Of a stretch of DNA of 64,000 bases, positions 1 to 8,968 are shown in pieces. A model generated the notes under the pieces. The model saw only the letters and a list, made by a program, of their open reading frames with translations, had not been told where the DNA came from and made no database searches. Both the position numbers and the translations under genes were made by a program. Source of the stretch: CAYMWF01 sp964394085 [NCBI: uncultured Gemmatimonadota bacterium] (lineage in GTDB: Bacteria > GCA-2686955 > CAYMWF01); contig CAYMWF010000001.1 of NCBI GenBank assembly GCA_964394085.1, forward strand, positions 89,888 to 153,887, given 5' to 3'. How positions within the stretch are numbered: the stretch's first letter is position 1; every line of letters begins with the position of its first letter.

Positions 1-780
1 GGTGTCTAAATTATTTATTGCTAGTTTACAATTCTCTTATTATCTTTTTTAAAGGGGGGGTGCCCCCATGCGGGGGGCACGACTGGGTTGATGGGGTCTG
101 GAGGGATCAAAGCCCTATTTTATTACTGGCTGATCCGATGTTTATTTTACATCGGAATACCCGAACCTACGATCAGGATGCTCCGTTCAGGTATTGAATA
201 ATAGGGGAGACCGCCGCACACGAAAAGACTTCTCCAGGGTGTCCGGCCCCTATTGTATTCACCGGGCAGACCGGTAACTCCCTAAAGGTCGAAGAAGACA
301 AAGTCATGCCGTAACCGTCCGGTATGCTTGATGTACCGGCGATGGTTCCATGCTCGATCCTAGTGCTAATCCGTGTGTAATCGGCGGATCTCCCCATGCT
401 CTCTTTGGTTGATGGTATTCTCGCGAGAAGAACTTCAGAAGTGCCTGCTCTCCCTGCGTAGTCTTTTCTTTTGTTTCGTTCGTTTTTCATTCTTTTTGTC
501 ACCCGCAGCGCCCGGGTGATTCTGCCGGGCAGCCTGCAGGTGATTATACTGAGTCGGATTTTTGTTGGTGGAGATTCAAATCTCCACGTTCAATTATATT
601 ATAACAAGGAAAATAGAAAAATGCAAGAAAAATTCAAAATAATTTTGAAAAATATGTAACTACCCGTTGTTGAAGGGGTTTATTTATCGTTATGGGCACT
701 AATTTTGTTGCCGAGAATGTAAAAACCGGTCTAGTGGAGGAAATATCAGGTCGAATAATTAAGTAGAGTGGAATCAGAAC

Positions 781-809
781 TTGCAAGTATTCAAAAAATA
801 CTTTAATAT
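781..809 (+). promoter_or_regulatory. Sigma70-type promoter of the XRE/TPR gene
   Basis: TTGCAA at 781-786 and TAATAT at 804-809 are separated by exactly 17 bases. Transcription would start near 816, only about 9 bases before the ATG at 825, so the leader is very short. The spacer is almost wholly occupied by an inverted repeat (785-803), which suggests repression at this site. Confidence 0.7.
785..803. promoter_or_regulatory. Palindromic operator candidate inside the promoter spacer
   Basis: AAGTATT (785-791) and AATACTT (797-803) form a perfect 7-5-7 inverted repeat between the -35 and -10 boxes. The gene directly downstream encodes an XRE-family DNA-binding protein, a family that often binds such short palindromes and represses itself. 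Autoregulation is inferred from position only. Confidence 0.55.
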
Positions 810-824
810 ATCTTCAGGGGTGAC

Positions 825-2543
825 ATGGAGGTTCTTTTGTCCGGCCTCGAAAGAATAGAGCGAAAGTTTTCGAGTAGACTGCATTCTCTTCGCAAGGGGC
901 GCGGGAAGGGGTGGACGCTGGAAAAGGTTTCCAGTGAATTGGAAAGCCGGCTGGTTGAGAATGGAATTAAACGTAAAATATCGATTGCAACTCTGTCGAA
1001 CTGGGAAAAAGGAGTATCCAATCCTCCCCTGGATCTGATTCCGATGATTGCGGAATATTACGAGATAAGCCTGAATTACCTGCTTGGTGTTACTGATTCC
1101 AGAAATGATTCACTTCCTCCGCTTACCTCCGACGTTATTCGTGTCGTGGAACTTATGAAAAAACGGAATCCTATCGGGCAGGAAAAAATCCGGTATGCAG
1201 TAGAAAACGAGATACGAGAGGAAGGACCGTGTCCACTCAAGGAAATAGAAGACTTAGATGCTGAAATTACAATTATCGATAAAAGGCTCGGTAAAAAAGA
1301 ATATCCTGCTGCTTTCAACCTTGAAGAATTGACAGTAACTGTTCCTTACAAAATACACCTGCTCCTGAAAAAAGCGAACAAACGCGTGACTCTGGCAATG
1401 CCGCTTCATGCAGAGATAGATCTTGCAGAAGCAGAACAATTATCCAGTAACCTGAAAGACGTAAAACCCAAAATCAACGCCCTTACCCAGATATTCAATG
1501 TCAGGTGGCTCTTGGGAGATATAAGCGGAGCCGGTAGAATCGTATCTGAGGTCGCAACACTTGTAGAGCGGCTCGATGAACCGAAAGACAGAAACCTGCT
1601 GGCGAAGAACTATTATATCCAGGGTATCCATGCCTTGATGACCGGTGAACTCCGGAAAGCGGAATCGAAGTACAGAGAAGCGCTTGAAGAAGCAGAATTT
1701 TCAGGTAACAGAGAAGCGATTAATTTATGCCTTTCTGGAATCATGACCGCTGAGAGTCTGCTGGGCAAGATGGAAGAGGCCCTCGAAACAGCCTCGAAAC
1801 GTTATGAAACTGATTCGATCCTGGAATGCGTCTTCCAAAGGAATCTTTACCAGGTTTATCTCTATCTGGGCCAGTTCCAACGTGCGCAGAATTCGATCGA
1901 AATGATGTGTTCTCTTGCGGAGAAGATCGAAGATCAATGGCGTCTCGAAGTTGTCTATCCGGCTCTCAGGGCCGAATTGGATCTCTATAAGGGCAATGAT
2001 GATGCCGCGCTGGCGCGATTCGAGAATACCGCCTTAGAGAGCCTGGAAGAATCCAATGAGGACGATCGGTTTATGTTCCTCGGGATTATGGGGAACATCC
2101 ACCGCGATAGCAGGGGCGGTTCGGCTGAGGAGGCTTTTAATATTCACTTCAAGGCTCTTGAAATATCAGAGGAATGCATGAATCCTCTCGTAAGGATTGA
2201 GCTTTTACTTGATTTAACCCTTGATCTTGTGGAAATGGAGGAACCAGGCGAGAAAGAAGGGTTTGACAGATACCTGAAAGAAGCAGAGCGGATCAATAAA
2301 GGAATGCCGCAACCGATACCGCTCCTTGAAGTTAAATTCGAGCTTGTCCGGTCACGTCTCGCTGAAAACGCGGAAAAACCGCTGAAGGCCAAGGCTCACG
2401 TCAGAAAAGCGATGGAAATGGCAAAAACTTATGCCGGTACTATAAAAAGCGAAGAATTCAGAGATTCTTTTTTATCCGGTTCTCCTGTTGTCGCTGCGAT
2501 AGAAAAACAATTTTCGAAATTGAATATAGAGGAAAAAGGATAG
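825..2543 (+). CDS. XRE-family HTH regulator with TPR C-terminal half
   Basis: A 572-residue predicted cytoplasmic transcription regulator. Residues about 17-90 form a Cro/C1-type helix-turn-helix (SNWEKGVSNPPLD, then YYEISLNYLLGVTD). The rest is helical, and tandem TPR-like repeats run from about residue 210 to the end. This HTH plus TPR layout is shared with peptide-sensing regulators of the RRNPP type, but also with many orphan XRE-TPR proteins. GGGGTGAC just upstream supports the ATG at 825. It probably forms a two-gene operon with the small secreted protein 36 bases downstream, bounded by the palindromic promoter and the terminator at 2939. The ligand and targets are unknown. Confidence 0.8.
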   Translation: MEVLLSGLERIERKFSSRLHSLRKGRGKGWTLEKVSSELESRLVENGIKRKISIATLSNWEKGVSNPPLDLIPMIAEYYEISLNYLLGVTDSRNDSLPPLTSDVIRVVELMKKRNPIGQEKIRYAVENEIREEGPCPLKEIEDLDAEITIIDKRLGKKEYPAAFNLEELTVTVPYKIHLLLKKANKRVTLAMPLHAEIDLAEAEQLSSNLKDVKPKINALTQIFNVRWLLGDISGAGRIVSEVATLVERLDEPKDRNLLAKNYYIQGIHALMTGELRKAESKYREALEEAEFSGNREAINLCLSGIMTAESLLGKMEEALETASKRYETDSILECVFQRNLYQVYLYLGQFQRAQNSIEMMCSLAEKIEDQWRLEVVYPALRAELDLYKGNDDAALARFENTALESLEESNEDDRFMFLGIMGNIHRDSRGGSAEEAFNIHFKALEISEECMNPLVRIELLLDLTLDLVEMEEPGEKEGFDRYLKEAERINKGMPQPIPLLEVKFELVRSRLAENAEKPLKAKAHVRKAMEMAKTYAGTIKSEEFRDSFLSGSPVVAAIEKQFSKLNIEEKG

Positions 2544-2579
2544 TATGGACCAGTTCAGATTCAATCGGAGGTTCAAGTA

Positions 2580-2876
2580 ATGAAGTTGTCTAGCAGTGTT
2601 CTGCCAGTGGTTTTAATTTCCGTAGTCGTGCTCATTGCGCCAGCTGTAGGGGATGATGGGCATGGAGTTACGCATCCTCCAGTTTTGATTCCAAAGGTCG
2701 AACCCGGGAAGGTCTGGTCGTCGACACCACCTCCACCTCCACCTTTTGCCTTCCCGACGGAAACCGAAACTCCTGACAGGTTTATCTATCAGGAGGTGCT
2801 GTTGGATGCCGGGTGGGATGTACCGGTTCATCCCGCTCGTTTACCGGTATCAAGCTTGACCTCCCGGAGGAGATGA
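2580..2876 (+). CDS. Small secreted proline-rich protein, unknown function
   Basis: A 98-residue protein. Residues 1-24 look like a Sec signal peptide (positive start, hydrophobic core, cleavage near APAVG-DD). The mature part is short, contains a run of six prolines (about residues 50-55), and ends in SLTSRRR. GGAGG 9 bases upstream supports the start. It follows the XRE/TPR gene and precedes a strong terminator, so the two are probably co-transcribed. A small exported product beside a TPR regulator recalls peptide-signalling cassettes, but 98 residues is long for a propeptide. I recognise no family. The hexaproline tract should slow translation unless EF-P is present. Confidence 0.55.
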   Translation: MKLSSSVLPVVLISVVVLIAPAVGDDGHGVTHPPVLIPKVEPGKVWSSTPPPPPPFAFPTETETPDRFIYQEVLLDAGWDVPVHPARLPVSSLTSRRR

Positions 2877-2938
2877 AATTTCATCCGGTCAGATTACCTG
2901 AAGTAACTGAACAATCCTGAAGTATCTGAACTTGTCAC

Positions 2939-2975
2939 GTGATGAGGTTGCATCGGCAACCTCATCACTTTTTTT
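2939..2975 (+). terminator. Rho-independent terminator
   Basis: A perfect 13-bp stem (2939-2951 with 2956-2968) has a 4-base ATCG loop and is followed directly by a run of seven T. It closes the XRE/secreted-protein operon. It also argues against starting the next gene at 2939, because the stem would lie inside that coding sequence. Confidence 0.92.
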
Positions 2976-3106
2976 CTTTGAATCATCGCCGGGTTCTCCA
3001 TCAAATAGAACTTGCTTTGATTATAGGAGGATATTCTGTAATATTGACACACGGTCATTTGGATGGTGAAAACCCAGCCGGGCGAACTACTGTTTACGAG
3101 GAAATC

Positions 3107-6100
3107 ATGGGGCACACACACCCGGGTGTAGGCGAGTTGATCGACGGACGATACCGGATCCTGTCCCGGTTGGGCGAGGGGGGAGGGGGAGAAGTATTCG
3201 CTGCGGAACGGCTCGGTGACAAAAGTGACTGTGCGGTTAAGATTTTACCCGGCAGACGATTCTCGCGGGATGCAGGCAGCGCAATATTTCGTGAATTCGC
3301 AATGCTTGCCCGTCTTTCTCATCCTTCAATTGTCCGTGTATTCGATGTTGGAGTGTTCCCATCCGGGGTTCCCTACCTGGTCATGGCGCGGATACGCGGT
3401 GAACCGGTGCCTGTACCTCTGCCTACGAACCTCTTCGACGATTTCACAATACGGGTTCTGGAGATTCTCAGGTATATCCATTCCCAGGATCATCTTCACG
3501 GAGATATCAAGCTCGAAAACCTGCTTTTATGTGACGGGAAACCTGTTCTGATCGATTTCGGACTGTCAGCCGGTGATGAAACCGAAACCTCTCTCAGGGG
3601 AGGTACTCCAGCATACCTGGCACCGGAATTGAAACTCGGAGGGCTGCCCGACAAGCAGTCCGAGCTGTTTTCGCTTGGAGTGCTTCTTTTTATGCTTGCG
3701 TCTGGGCGGAATCCTCCTGCCGCCGAAAAAGAGCGGGAGAAAACCCTCGCACAGAGCAGCTGCAGTGGCAGATATCGATCTGCTATTCTTTCTCTGCTGG
3801 CGGAAAGACCGGATAAACGTCCCCCTTCCATAGGTGCTCTGGTAAAAGATCTTACGGGTCATTTTTCATTTCCTTCCCCGCTCTCCCCTGCCGGAGTCAT
3901 CCTTACAGGCAGGGAAAGAGAAGAGAAAAAAATAAATGAAAAACTGCAGCGTCTGGAAAAAGGTCGCGGCACCTGGCTGGCCATCACCGGCGCTGAAGGT
4001 TTCGGCAAAACCAGGCTGCTCGATGAGCTGCGAGTCCTGGCCCGATTAAAAAGTATAATAGTTTTCAGAGGGGAGGGGAGTGGGGAGAAGGCTCCTTTTT
4101 CTTCGGTGACCGGTATCCTGGAACGGATTCAGAGGATGTGCAGCAACGATATCGCCCTGGAAGCCCAGCTGGGGGAGGTGGGCGTACTGATAAAAGAATC
4201 GATGTATCCGGGTGAAGATTCAGGGGTTGATAGATTGGTGAAAGGTGCAAGAAATGAACGGCTCTTTATGGTTTATGAAGCCGTTGTCCGTTTTCTTACG
4301 GATGTTTCGATAAGATTCCCCATGGCTATCCTTATTGATGATATTCACCTTTGCGACAGGGAATCACGTGAGGTTTACTTCTACCTCGGTCGACATATCG
4401 ATGTTTCACGGATATTACTTGCGGTGTCAGCACCGGATATCGATTCTCTCGGAGCAGATCAAGAATTACTGCTATATGCGACAATCCTCCAACTTTCGCC
4501 GTTATCCCTCACCGAAACGAGGAAACTGGCAAGACGATTGCTCGAAACAGGCGAAACGTCAGAGGAACTCGGGATAAAACTGCATGCCGATTCGGGCGGT
4601 GCACCGTTATTGATTAACGATCTCTGTGCCATGCTCGTAGATCACGGAGCCGTGCGGATTGAAGATGATTGTGCTGTCCTGTCGAAACCCTTAAGCCGGC
4701 GAAGGGAAGAAACAGATTCCGATTCAGGGAAATTGACGGCATCTCTCATGGGTGATGAACGAAGCCTTTTCGAAATTGTAGCGTTGTTCGACCGGCCGGT
4801 AACCCGGAGTATGCTTGAAACGCTTACGGGATATACGGCCGAGACGTTGAATATCCTTCTCGAAACTCTTTCTCGAAAAGGCTTGGTCAGGATCGGTGAA
4901 GAGTTGGAGGTCGGAAATCCGCATCCGGTTTATGCAAAAACTGTCAGAACCGGAATGAATCCTGAACAGAAACAAAAACTTCACAATCGTATTGCCGAAT
5001 TGCTTTGCCTGCGGAAAGAGCAGGTCTCGGCCACGGTAAGTCCAGAAGAGCTGGCTTATCATTTCTCGCGCGGTTTCGACTCAACAAGAGCGGTACCATT
5101 CCTTATTCAAGCAGCGGGCCGGGCAATGAAAGCCTCGGCATTCTTCGAAGCTCTGGAGTATTATAAAAGTGCTCTGAATACTGCTCCACCGGTTAAAAAA
5201 TCATTGAGTCATTTTCTTCTGGAGCGTACTGCATTTCTCCAGAACATGCTTGGACGACAAGAGGATGCGGAAAGCTGTCTCGTCCAGCTCTTTTCCAAGA
5301 AGGGGGTATCCTCCCGCACACGAAGCATGGCTTTGAAAACAAGGGCGGACATCCTGCGGGAACGAGGGCAACAGCTTGAAGCTAAACAAATCCTGCTCGA
5401 GGCTTGTTCGGGAAATATGGCACCGGTTCCCCATGCCCTGGCCAGAATGGATCTCGGGATTATGATGCACGTGACCGGGGAGAGGGAAGCGGGAGAGAAA
5501 GAACTGCTTGCGGTCGAACGGTTGCTGAAGAGTATCGAATTGGTCGGGAATACACGGTTGCATCGCGGACTCGGTCATGCGTGGCTACACATAGGCAGGT
5601 TCGATCGAGCTGAGCGTATCTTTGAAACAGGTTTGAAGCTCGCAAGGGCGGCCGGCGACCTTTTCGCTACAGCAAATTTTTACACAAGTCTTGGACTTTG
5701 CGCCGTCCAGCGTGGAGAACCCGACAAGGGAGAAGGATTCATAACCCTCAGCCTCCAGCTAAGGGTGAAGATCGGGGATATACTCGGCAGATCTGTATGC
5801 CTGCTGAACCTGGGTAGTATCTATCTGGCCAGAAACGACCTCGACAGGGCTTTGAAGGTCTTTCTCGAAAGCCTCGAGCTGGCTTATGCTTCCGGATACC
5901 AGAAAGTAAGAATTCAGCTATATACGAATATCGGCACGCTCTATCATAGAAAAGGAGACCTGGATAAGGTTCTCTACTATATGGAGCGGAGTATCCGACT
6001 CAGCCAAGAATCGAAGAATATCGCTTTCTTTACCAAAGTCGTCAACAATAAGGCGATTTTTCTGCTGAAGAAGGGGGAATGGGAGCGCTCCCTGTTCCTG

Positions 6101-6793
6101 CTCCAGAGAGTGCTGGCTTTAAACAGCCGGATTCGCAGCACCAGGCAGATTGTTCTCAACCTGTGCAATATCGGGTACCTGTTCATGATTACGGGGGAAT
6201 TCAAGAAGAGTGAAAAAATTTTCCTCGCCTCGATGGAACGGTTTGGTGAAATACCGGAAAAGGTACTGATCAACAACCTGACGAATCTTGGGGAGCTATC
6301 GAGGCGGATAGGGCGGTTGAAAAAAGCGGAAAAGCATCTGCTGAGGGCGGAGGGGCTTGCCCGGCGGAGGAAGCACGGTTCTACAGAGATGATAGAAATT
6401 CTGTGCAGACTTTCAGAACTCTATCTTGACATGGATCAATCAGAGAGAGTCATGTCGTTGCTCGGAGAAGCAGTGGAATATGCCTCGGAATCCGATACCG
6501 GTGAGAGCGACGGGGATATACACCGGTTGTTCGGGAGGTTCTATTTTGCGACAGGTGCAGCCCACAGGGCTGAAAACAGCTTCGAGAAGGCTGTCCGAGC
6601 AGCAAGGGAAGCAGCCAACCCATATTCGATCGCACGGGCTCTCCTCGACTATGGAATATGCCTTGTCAAGCGGGGAAGGATGAGCAGCGCGATTGAAAAA
6701 CTTCACGAAGCCGAATCGCTTTTCGAATCGATGGGTGCCCCGCTCGAACTGGCGCGAACGTACGAAACGCTGGGGATATTAGAAGATGCATGA
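3107..6793 (+). CDS. Ser/Thr protein kinase fused to AAA-type ATPase and TPR array
   Basis: A large cytoplasmic signalling protein of 1228 residues. The kinase domain spans about residues 14-250, with a Gly-rich loop (GEGGGGEV, 23-30), Lys45, catalytic HGDIKLEN (Asp133, Asn138) and DFG (Asp150). HGD replaces the common HRD. An ATPase follows with Walker A GAEGFGKT (295-302), then a TPR superhelix from about residue 620 to the end, as in MalT/STAND-like regulators. I chose ATG 3107 because GAGG precedes it and an earlier ATG would overlap the terminator. The 3' end overlaps the sigma54-activator gene by 8 bases. The final residues form the first half of a TPR that seems to continue in that gene. 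Confidence 0.88.
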   Translation: MGHTHPGVGELIDGRYRILSRLGEGGGGEVFAAERLGDKSDCAVKILPGRRFSRDAGSAIFREFAMLARLSHPSIVRVFDVGVFPSGVPYLVMARIRGEPVPVPLPTNLFDDFTIRVLEILRYIHSQDHLHGDIKLENLLLCDGKPVLIDFGLSAGDETETSLRGGTPAYLAPELKLGGLPDKQSELFSLGVLLFMLASGRNPPAAEKEREKTLAQSSCSGRYRSAILSLLAERPDKRPPSIGALVKDLTGHFSFPSPLSPAGVILTGREREEKKINEKLQRLEKGRGTWLAITGAEGFGKTRLLDELRVLARLKSIIVFRGEGSGEKAPFSSVTGILERIQRMCSNDIALEAQLGEVGVLIKESMYPGEDSGVDRLVKGARNERLFMVYEAVVRFLTDVSIRFPMAILIDDIHLCDRESREVYFYLGRHIDVSRILLAVSAPDIDSLGADQELLLYATILQLSPLSLTETRKLARRLLETGETSEELGIKLHADSGGAPLLINDLCAMLVDHGAVRIEDDCAVLSKPLSRRREETDSDSGKLTASLMGDERSLFEIVALFDRPVTRSMLETLTGYTAETLNILLETLSRKGLVRIGEELEVGNPHPVYAKTVRTGMNPEQKQKLHNRIAELLCLRKEQVSATVSPEELAYHFSRGFDSTRAVPFLIQAAGRAMKASAFFEALEYYKSALNTAPPVKKSLSHFLLERTAFLQNMLGRQEDAESCLVQLFSKKGVSSRTRSMALKTRADILRERGQQLEAKQILLEACSGNMAPVPHALARMDLGIMMHVTGEREAGEKELLAVERLLKSIELVGNTRLHRGLGHAWLHIGRFDRAERIFETGLKLARAAGDLFATANFYTSLGLCAVQRGEPDKGEGFITLSLQLRVKIGDILGRSVCLLNLGSIYLARNDLDRALKVFLESLELAYASGYQKVRIQLYTNIGTLYHRKGDLDKVLYYMERSIRLSQESKNIAFFTKVVNNKAIFLLKKGEWERSLFLLQRVLALNSRIRSTRQIVLNLCNIGYLFMITGEFKKSEKIFLASMERFGEIPEKVLINNLTNLGELSRRIGRLKKAEKHLLRAEGLARRRKHGSTEMIEILCRLSELYLDMDQSERVMSLLGEAVEYASESDTGESDGDIHRLFGRFYFATGAAHRAENSFEKAVRAAREAANPYSIARALLDYGICLVKRGRMSSAIEKLHEAESLFESMGAPLELARTYETLGILEDA

Positions 6794-8477
6794 GAAAGAA
6801 AACGGGTATAAGGAGAAGGCGAGAAAACTTTACGAGTCGATCGGTCTTCCGGAAGGTTACAGTTCGGCTCGCCCGGAGGAATCCGAATCCGGGGAGTTGG
6901 AGTGTCCGAGAGGATCGGAAACAGGTGATCTCGAAAAAATCAAACCATTCAGAATACCGCAGGGGCGGAAAGAACTTGCCGCTCTGTACGAGGCTGGAAG
7001 AATTCTTGGCGAATCTCTTGAGCCAGGGGTTATTCTCGAGCGGTTCATTGAGATTGCTGTCTCGAAAACCAAAGCCGAACGGGGTCTGGTCTTTGTCCTG
7101 AATGAAGAGAACGGCAAGCTGGAAAGAGCGGCTGCCAAAGGTATAGACGGCATTACCCTTTTCGATGCGGATGGGTATTCGCGTTCGGTAATGGACTCGA
7201 GCATGAGAGATCCGAGAGCGATCCTGTGTGAAAACGCGGCTGATGATCCCAGGTTCAAGGACAATAAAAGCGTAATTCGTCTGAACATTACTTCATTTAT
7301 CTGTGTTCCCCTGATATCAAGAGAAGAATTCATCGGTACGTTTTATCTCGATTCACGATCACCGGCTCGTGCTTTCGGTTCGAGCGATCTCCATTTTATC
7401 GCGGCGCTCGCGGCCATCGCAGCCATGGCTGTTCGGAACGCCCTCCATCACACCACAGTACTGAAGGAAAACAAACTTCTTACAAAGTCTGTTGTTGAAA
7501 AGTATGCTCTGAACAGGATTGCGGCGAATTCCCCGGGAATGCGACGGGTCGTTGAGGTTGTTGAAAAACTGGCTGAAACAGAGATCACCGTTTTGCTAAG
7601 CGGAGAAACGGGCACGGGAAAAGAATTGGTCGCCCGGGCTATCCACAATGGCGGTTCACGCGCGGATAAGCCTTTTCTGGCGACGAACTGCGCGGCGATG
7701 CCGGCCAACCTGGCTGAAAGTATCCTGTTCGGCTACAGAAAAGGAGCTTTCACAGATGCGAAAGAGGACCGAAAAGGGATATTCGAGGCGGCGGATGGTG
7801 GGACGGTCTTCTTCGATGAGATAGGAGATATGAGTATCGACCTGCAGGCGAAACTGCTGAGGGTGCTGCAGGACAGGGAAGTTGTCAGGATCGGGGAGAC
7901 AAAACCCCGGGAATTCGATGTCAGGGTGATTTCCGCAACCAATCGTAATCTTGAAAAATTGGTTGAAAAAGGGGAATTTCGACGGGATCTTTTCTACAGG
8001 ATAAACGTAATTCACGTTCCTTTGCCGCCTCTCAGGGAGAGGAAAGAGGATCTTCCGCTCCTCCTTGAGGAGTTCCTGGTGCAGAGTAACCGCCGACTTG
8101 CTAAAAATGTCGCCGGCTATCATCCGGATACAGTAAGATATTTCGAATCTTTTTCCTGGCCGGGAAATGTGCGGGAACTGGAAAATGCGGTGGAGAAAGG
8201 TGTGGCCCTTACACCGGACGGGGGAGTGATTGAACCGGGATTGTTTCATGGGCATGATGATTCCGCTATATCATCAGGTTCGCTTTCGGGGGGCGGTTGG
8301 CCGAAACCGGCAAGAGCGGAAACCTTGAAAGAAGCTGTGGAAACGTTGGAACGGAAAAAGATCGGGGAGGCTCTCTCGAAAACGGGATGGAACAAGAGCA
8401 GGGCGGCACGGATGCTGGGGCTCAACAGAGTCGTCTTGCTGAGGAAGATCGACAAATACGACCTGGAGGAGATTTAA
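6786..8477 (+). CDS. Sigma54-interacting transcriptional activator (GAF-AAA+-Fis HTH)
   Basis: A 563-residue enhancer-binding-protein-type regulator. Residues 1-30 resemble the second helix of a TPR. A GAF sensor domain covers about 65-225, and the AAA+ domain about 240-480 has Walker A GETGTGKE (273-280) and Walker B VFFDEIGD (341-348). A Fis-type helix-turn-helix lies at about 525-560. The loop that contacts sigma54 reads GAFTDA (320-325) instead of the usual GAFTGA, so its sigma54 dependence should be checked. The ATG overlaps the kinase stop (ATGCATGA), which suggests translational coupling. Its role is probably to turn kinase and GAF signals into transcription. Confidence 0.85.
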   Translation: MHEKENGYKEKARKLYESIGLPEGYSSARPEESESGELECPRGSETGDLEKIKPFRIPQGRKELAALYEAGRILGESLEPGVILERFIEIAVSKTKAERGLVFVLNEENGKLERAAAKGIDGITLFDADGYSRSVMDSSMRDPRAILCENAADDPRFKDNKSVIRLNITSFICVPLISREEFIGTFYLDSRSPARAFGSSDLHFIAALAAIAAMAVRNALHHTTVLKENKLLTKSVVEKYALNRIAANSPGMRRVVEVVEKLAETEITVLLSGETGTGKELVARAIHNGGSRADKPFLATNCAAMPANLAESILFGYRKGAFTDAKEDRKGIFEAADGGTVFFDEIGDMSIDLQAKLLRVLQDREVVRIGETKPREFDVRVISATNRNLEKLVEKGEFRRDLFYRINVIHVPLPPLRERKEDLPLLLEEFLVQSNRRLAKNVAGYHPDTVRYFESFSWPGNVRELENAVEKGVALTPDGGVIEPGLFHGHDDSAISSGSLSGGGWPKPARAETLKEAVETLERKKIGEALSKTGWNKSRAARMLGLNRVVLLRKIDKYDLEEI

Positions 8478-8478
8478 G

Positions 8479-8922
8479 ATGAGCAGCCGTGATGACTGGG
8501 ATGTATATTTTATGAAAATTGCGCACCAGGTCGCAACCAGATCCACCTGTGACAGGAAACATGTCGGCGCTGTAATTGTTCGCGAAAGAACCATCCTGTC
8601 CACAGGGTACAACGGAAGCATCAGGAAGATGCCGCATTGCGATGAAGCGGGGCATGATATCGAAAACGACCACTGCGTCGCTACAGTCCATGCCGAAGCC
8701 AATGCCATCATTCACGCCGCCAGAAACGGCGTGCGTATAGAAGATGCGGACATCTATTGCACGGCGAGCCCATGCTGGGAGTGTTTCAAACTGATTGCTA
8801 ACTCTGGTATACGCAGAGTGTTTTACGATGAGTTCTACCGGTGTGATCGAATACTGGATGTTGCCGGCAGGGTTGGAATCGATCTGATCGAAATGGGAGG
8901 ACGGGAACAGGAAAAAAGCTAG
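8479..8922 (+). CDS. dCMP deaminase (ComEB-like)
   Basis: A 147-residue zinc-dependent cytidine/deoxycytidylate deaminase that converts dCMP to dUMP for thymidylate synthesis. The catalytic site is clear: HAEANA supplies zinc ligand His71 and proton shuttle Glu73, and PCWEC supplies Cys99 and Cys102. Length matches the family. GGAGG lies just upstream of the ATG, which is 1 base after the sigma54-activator stop, so it is co-transcribed with the signalling genes, probably by chance of packing. A broader CMP/dCMP deaminase specificity is possible. Confidence 0.9.
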   Translation: MSSRDDWDVYFMKIAHQVATRSTCDRKHVGAVIVRERTILSTGYNGSIRKMPHCDEAGHDIENDHCVATVHAEANAIIHAARNGVRIEDADIYCTASPCWECFKLIANSGIRRVFYDEFYRCDRILDVAGRVGIDLIEMGGREQEKS

Positions 8923-8951
8923 AACCGGCAGTTTGTCTCTTGCCGTTCTAA
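8911..8951 (-). terminator. Terminator of the epimerase gene, minus strand
   Basis: The inverted repeat AGAACCGGCA / TGCCGTTCT (8921-8930 with 8941-8949, one bulged base) is followed on the minus strand by AGC and six T. It lies between convergent genes and may also slow + strand transcripts, but it lacks a T-run on that side. Confidence 0.7.
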
Positions 8952-8968
8952 TATCAGACTGACACCGG

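Larger units (their letters stand above)
1..824. other. Long intergenic region, no convincing gene
   Basis: I find no supported gene here. Two hairpins are visible: a GC-rich one at 60-80 (GTGCCCCC / GGGGGCAC, 4-base loop) and a perfect 8-bp one at 134-141 / 149-156 (TCCGATGT / ACATCGGA). A 109-codon minus-strand reading frame at 173-502 has no ribosome binding site and no family resemblance, so I do not call it. From about 560 onward the region becomes clearly AT-rich, as expected for the promoter zone of the next gene. An old gene remnant cannot be excluded. Confidence 0.5.

Noticed and set aside
173-502. 109-codon minus-strand reading frame near the window start
   Set aside because: No ribosome binding site, no recognisable domain, odd composition. 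Possibly a remnant but not supportable as a gene.
471-659. 62-codon plus-strand reading frame
   Set aside because: It lies across the AT-rich intergenic zone, with no ribosome binding site and no family resemblance.
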